Shown here piece after piece: positions 62,559 to 64,000 of a DNA stretch of 64,000 nucleotides (positions within the stretch are counted from its first letter, which is position 1; every line of letters starts with the position of its first letter). Under the pieces are notes generated by a model. That model saw nothing but the letters and a program-made list of their open reading frames with translations, did no database searches and was not told the origin of the DNA. A program made the translations under genes and the position numbers. This stretch comes from Lysobacterales bacterium. GTDB taxonomy: Bacteria > Pseudomonadota > Gammaproteobacteria > Xanthomonadales > SZUA-38. The stretch lies in contig JASJDM010000022.1 in assembly GCA_030065125.1 (NCBI GenBank), positions 1-64,000 on the forward strand, in the 5' to 3' direction.

Positions 62559-62999
62559 ATGGCACGCAATTACACGGTAAGCACGCGAATCAAGCGTCCG
62601 GTGGAGGAAGTATTCAAGGCGCTGGTCTCGGCTGATCAGCAGGTACGTTACTTCACCGATCGCAGCAGCGGTGATCTGCAGGAGGGCCAGGTTGTCACCT
62701 GGTTCTGGCAGCAATGGGGCGAAAATCAGGTCGCCGTGGTCGAGGTGATACCGCACCGGCGCATCGTTCTCAGCATTGATTCGGTGGAGTGGGAAAAGAC
62801 TGTGGACGATTCCTACGAGGTGCGCATCGTCTTTGAACTGGAAGCCCTGGAGGATGGATCGACCCGCCTGAGTATCAGCGAGCAGGGATGGAAGCAGGAC
62901 GCTGCCGGGATCAAAGCCTCGCATCAGAACTGCGAGGGCTGGACCCATATGTGCGCCTGTCTCAAGGCTTACCTGGAGCACGGCATCGACTTGCGTTGA
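62559..62999 (+). CDS. SRPBCC (AHSA1-type) domain protein
   Basis: 146 residues: YTVSTRIKRPVEEVFKALVS, YFTDRSSGDLQEGQVVTWFW, IPHRRIVLSIDSVEWEKTVD and the C-terminal helix CEGWTHMCACLKAYLEHGID. A START/SRPBCC ligand cavity is expected. ArsR-SRPBCC divergent pairs are common, and their ligand is usually unknown. GGAGGG lies 9 bases before the ATG. Confidence 0.87.
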   Translation: MARNYTVSTRIKRPVEEVFKALVSADQQVRYFTDRSSGDLQEGQVVTWFWQQWGENQVAVVEVIPHRRIVLSIDSVEWEKTVDDSYEVRIVFELEALEDGSTRLSISEQGWKQDAAGIKASHQNCEGWTHMCACLKAYLEHGIDLR

Positions 63000-63130
63000 T
63001 TCGCCGTGTCAACCAATCCCCGGGTGATGCGTGGTAGGTCATAGACGACAGACGGTCCAGACTTTCACGAAACGCCGACTAGGCTTAACAGGGAAAAGCT
63101 GCTGACCGTGGTTTTGTGAGGGAGTCGGTC

Positions 63131-64000
63131 ATGTCCAGATCCTTGTTGTGTATTGTTTTGTTCCTGTTTTTGCCTGCTGCCAGCCTGGCTGGATCCGTAG
63201 AAGAGCTTGAGCGCGTCCAGGGCGCGTTTACCGAATTCGAAGTGGAGCGCGACGATTTCGGCATTGTCGCCGTTCATTTTCGCGTGGGCGAACGCTGGGT
63301 GGTGGCAGATGGCGACACCAGCATCAGCGGCGGAGACCCCGTTGCCCCGGCGGTACTGTTAACCCTGGAAGCCTTCATCGAGTTGGCTGAGAACCGGGAT
63401 TTGTCCGGCATCGCCGAGGGTGTTCCCGGAGAAGAGGTGCTGTTTGCAGAGACCATCCTGATCGATCCCTTCGATCCACCGGGTGATGTCATAGAGGTGG
63501 CCGGGCCGTTTCGTGACTTCGAACTGGAGTTTCGCGAAGAGCGCCTGGTCACCGTGTTCTTCAGCGTGATCCACGAGGGGCCGCCGGGGCCCTCGATCCT
63601 CTACCAGGTGGCGGCGTCTCATGACACCCATATCCTGCTGGAACGGGGTGATCGCGGACCCGTGGTGCTGACCCTGGGGCAGTTCGCGGAACTGGCTGAG
63701 GGCAACGAGCTTGCCGGTGTGGTCAAGGGACTGCTGGATGACGGCGTCCTTTGGGCCCTGCGCATCCGGCTGGAGCCCATCGCAGACCCAGACCCTGAGC
63801 CGGTAGTGCTGGAAGGTCCGTTCAGTGAATTCCACGGTCGCATAGGCGAGAACGGCCTGGAGGCCGTGACCTTCGAAGTCGATGGAGAGCAGGTCGTTGC
63901 CACCGACGACACCGAGATCGTGGTGGCTGCCCCGGCGCTGGCCGTTGATGCCGGCACACAGCTGTCCCTGGCCGAATTCCTTCGACTGGGGCTGAAGGCC
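63131..64000 (+). CDS. Secreted repeat protein, cut by the window end
   Basis: A frame of 290 codons opens at the ATG at 63131 and stays open to base 64000 without a stop. A signal peptide (MSRSLLCIVLFLFLPAASLA) is followed by repeated modules of about 70-75 residues. Each starts GxFxEF (GAFTEFEVERD, GPFRDFELEFRE, GPFSEFHGRIGEN) and ends with a LxxF(I/A)ELAE-like helix: LEAFIELAEN, LGQFAELAEG, LAEFLRLG. At least three modules are visible. No family recognised. It should be periplasmic, secreted or surface-bound. An 18-base weak site precedes the ATG. Confidence 0.7.
   Translation, partial: MSRSLLCIVLFLFLPAASLAGSVEELERVQGAFTEFEVERDDFGIVAVHFRVGERWVVADGDTSISGGDPVAPAVLLTLEAFIELAENRDLSGIAEGVPGEEVLFAETILIDPFDPPGDVIEVAGPFRDFELEFREERLVTVFFSVIHEGPPGPSILYQVAASHDTHILLERGDRGPVVLTLGQFAELAEGNELAGVVKGLLDDGVLWALRIRLEPIADPDPEPVVLEGPFSEFHGRIGENGLEAVTFEVDGEQVVATDDTEIVVAAPALAVDAGTQLSLAEFLRLGLKA

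Overview
The window is a GC-rich (roughly 60-65 percent G+C by eye), densely coded segment of a Gammaproteobacterium. The markers are pilT/pilU, the yggS-proC-yggT string, rpmB-rpmG, mnmC, glnE, tdk, a purH-purD operon and LpxL-type lipid A acylation. Several large secreted proteins (ELWxxDGT-type, SBBP-type, a Ser-Asp repeat protein) and short FxDGFE-like motifs recall the Xanthomonadales/Wenzhouxiangellaceae neighbourhood. That placement is a guess, not a measurement. No rRNA, tRNA, CRISPR array or prophage was seen. Mobile traces are small: one RAYT-type transposase gene, palindromes, a MITE-like element and a cluster of direct and inverted repeats.

Layout. 1-3.6 kb: a glnE fragment behind a perfect fold-back repeat (probably a contig-end artefact), a decayed stretch, and a RAYT whose HUH histidines are replaced. 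3.6-14.3 kb: mnmC with an ELM1-like gene, then an LPS/envelope block (zf-CHCC, GT4, secreted protein, SGNH hydrolase, O-antigen ligase, GT2, LpxL) ending in mutM. The GT4/SGNH junction is duplicated around the secreted-protein gene. 14.3-22.5 kb: rpmB-rpmG, a DUF2892 gene and a very acidic four-repeat secreted protein on either side of a promoter with a palindromic operator, a Crp/Fnr regulator, an S15-type hydrolase and an ELWxxDGT protein. 22.6-29.1 kb: purH-purD-tdk and a large SBBP-type secreted protein.

29.2-37.9 kb: molybdenum cofactor genes in two convergent operons, moeA-moaA-moaD-moaE on + and FAD reductase-moaB-moaC-xdhC-moeB-mocA-kinase on -. Together they cover MPT synthesis, Mo insertion, MCD formation and sulfuration, but no molybdoenzyme is present. 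37.9-43.1 kb: DUF4426, yggT, proC, yggS and pilTU. 43.1-43.8 kb is a repeat cluster.

43.8-47.5 kb: two DUF1538 membrane proteins, a PII-like protein and a CBS-pair protein in one operon, divergent from a CPA2 cation/proton antiporter. This looks like an uncharacterised regulated transport system. 47.5-51.7 kb: an acyl-CoA carboxylase beta subunit and small enzymes, with a MITE-like element. 51.8-60.1 kb: an aromatic amino acid catabolism block. A tryptophanase and a tyrosine phenol-lyase overlap by ATGA. They converge on an operon of hyuA, hyuB, an iodotyrosine-deiodinase-like flavoprotein that keeps the Glu-Tyr-Lys substrate lid, and an amino acid dehydrogenase. I read this as a candidate halotyrosine degradation locus, the most interesting system in the window. 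60.1-64 kb: an ABC ATPase without its permease beside a beta-barrel protein, an ArsR/SRPBCC divergent pair with a clear operator, and a secreted repeat protein cut by the window end.
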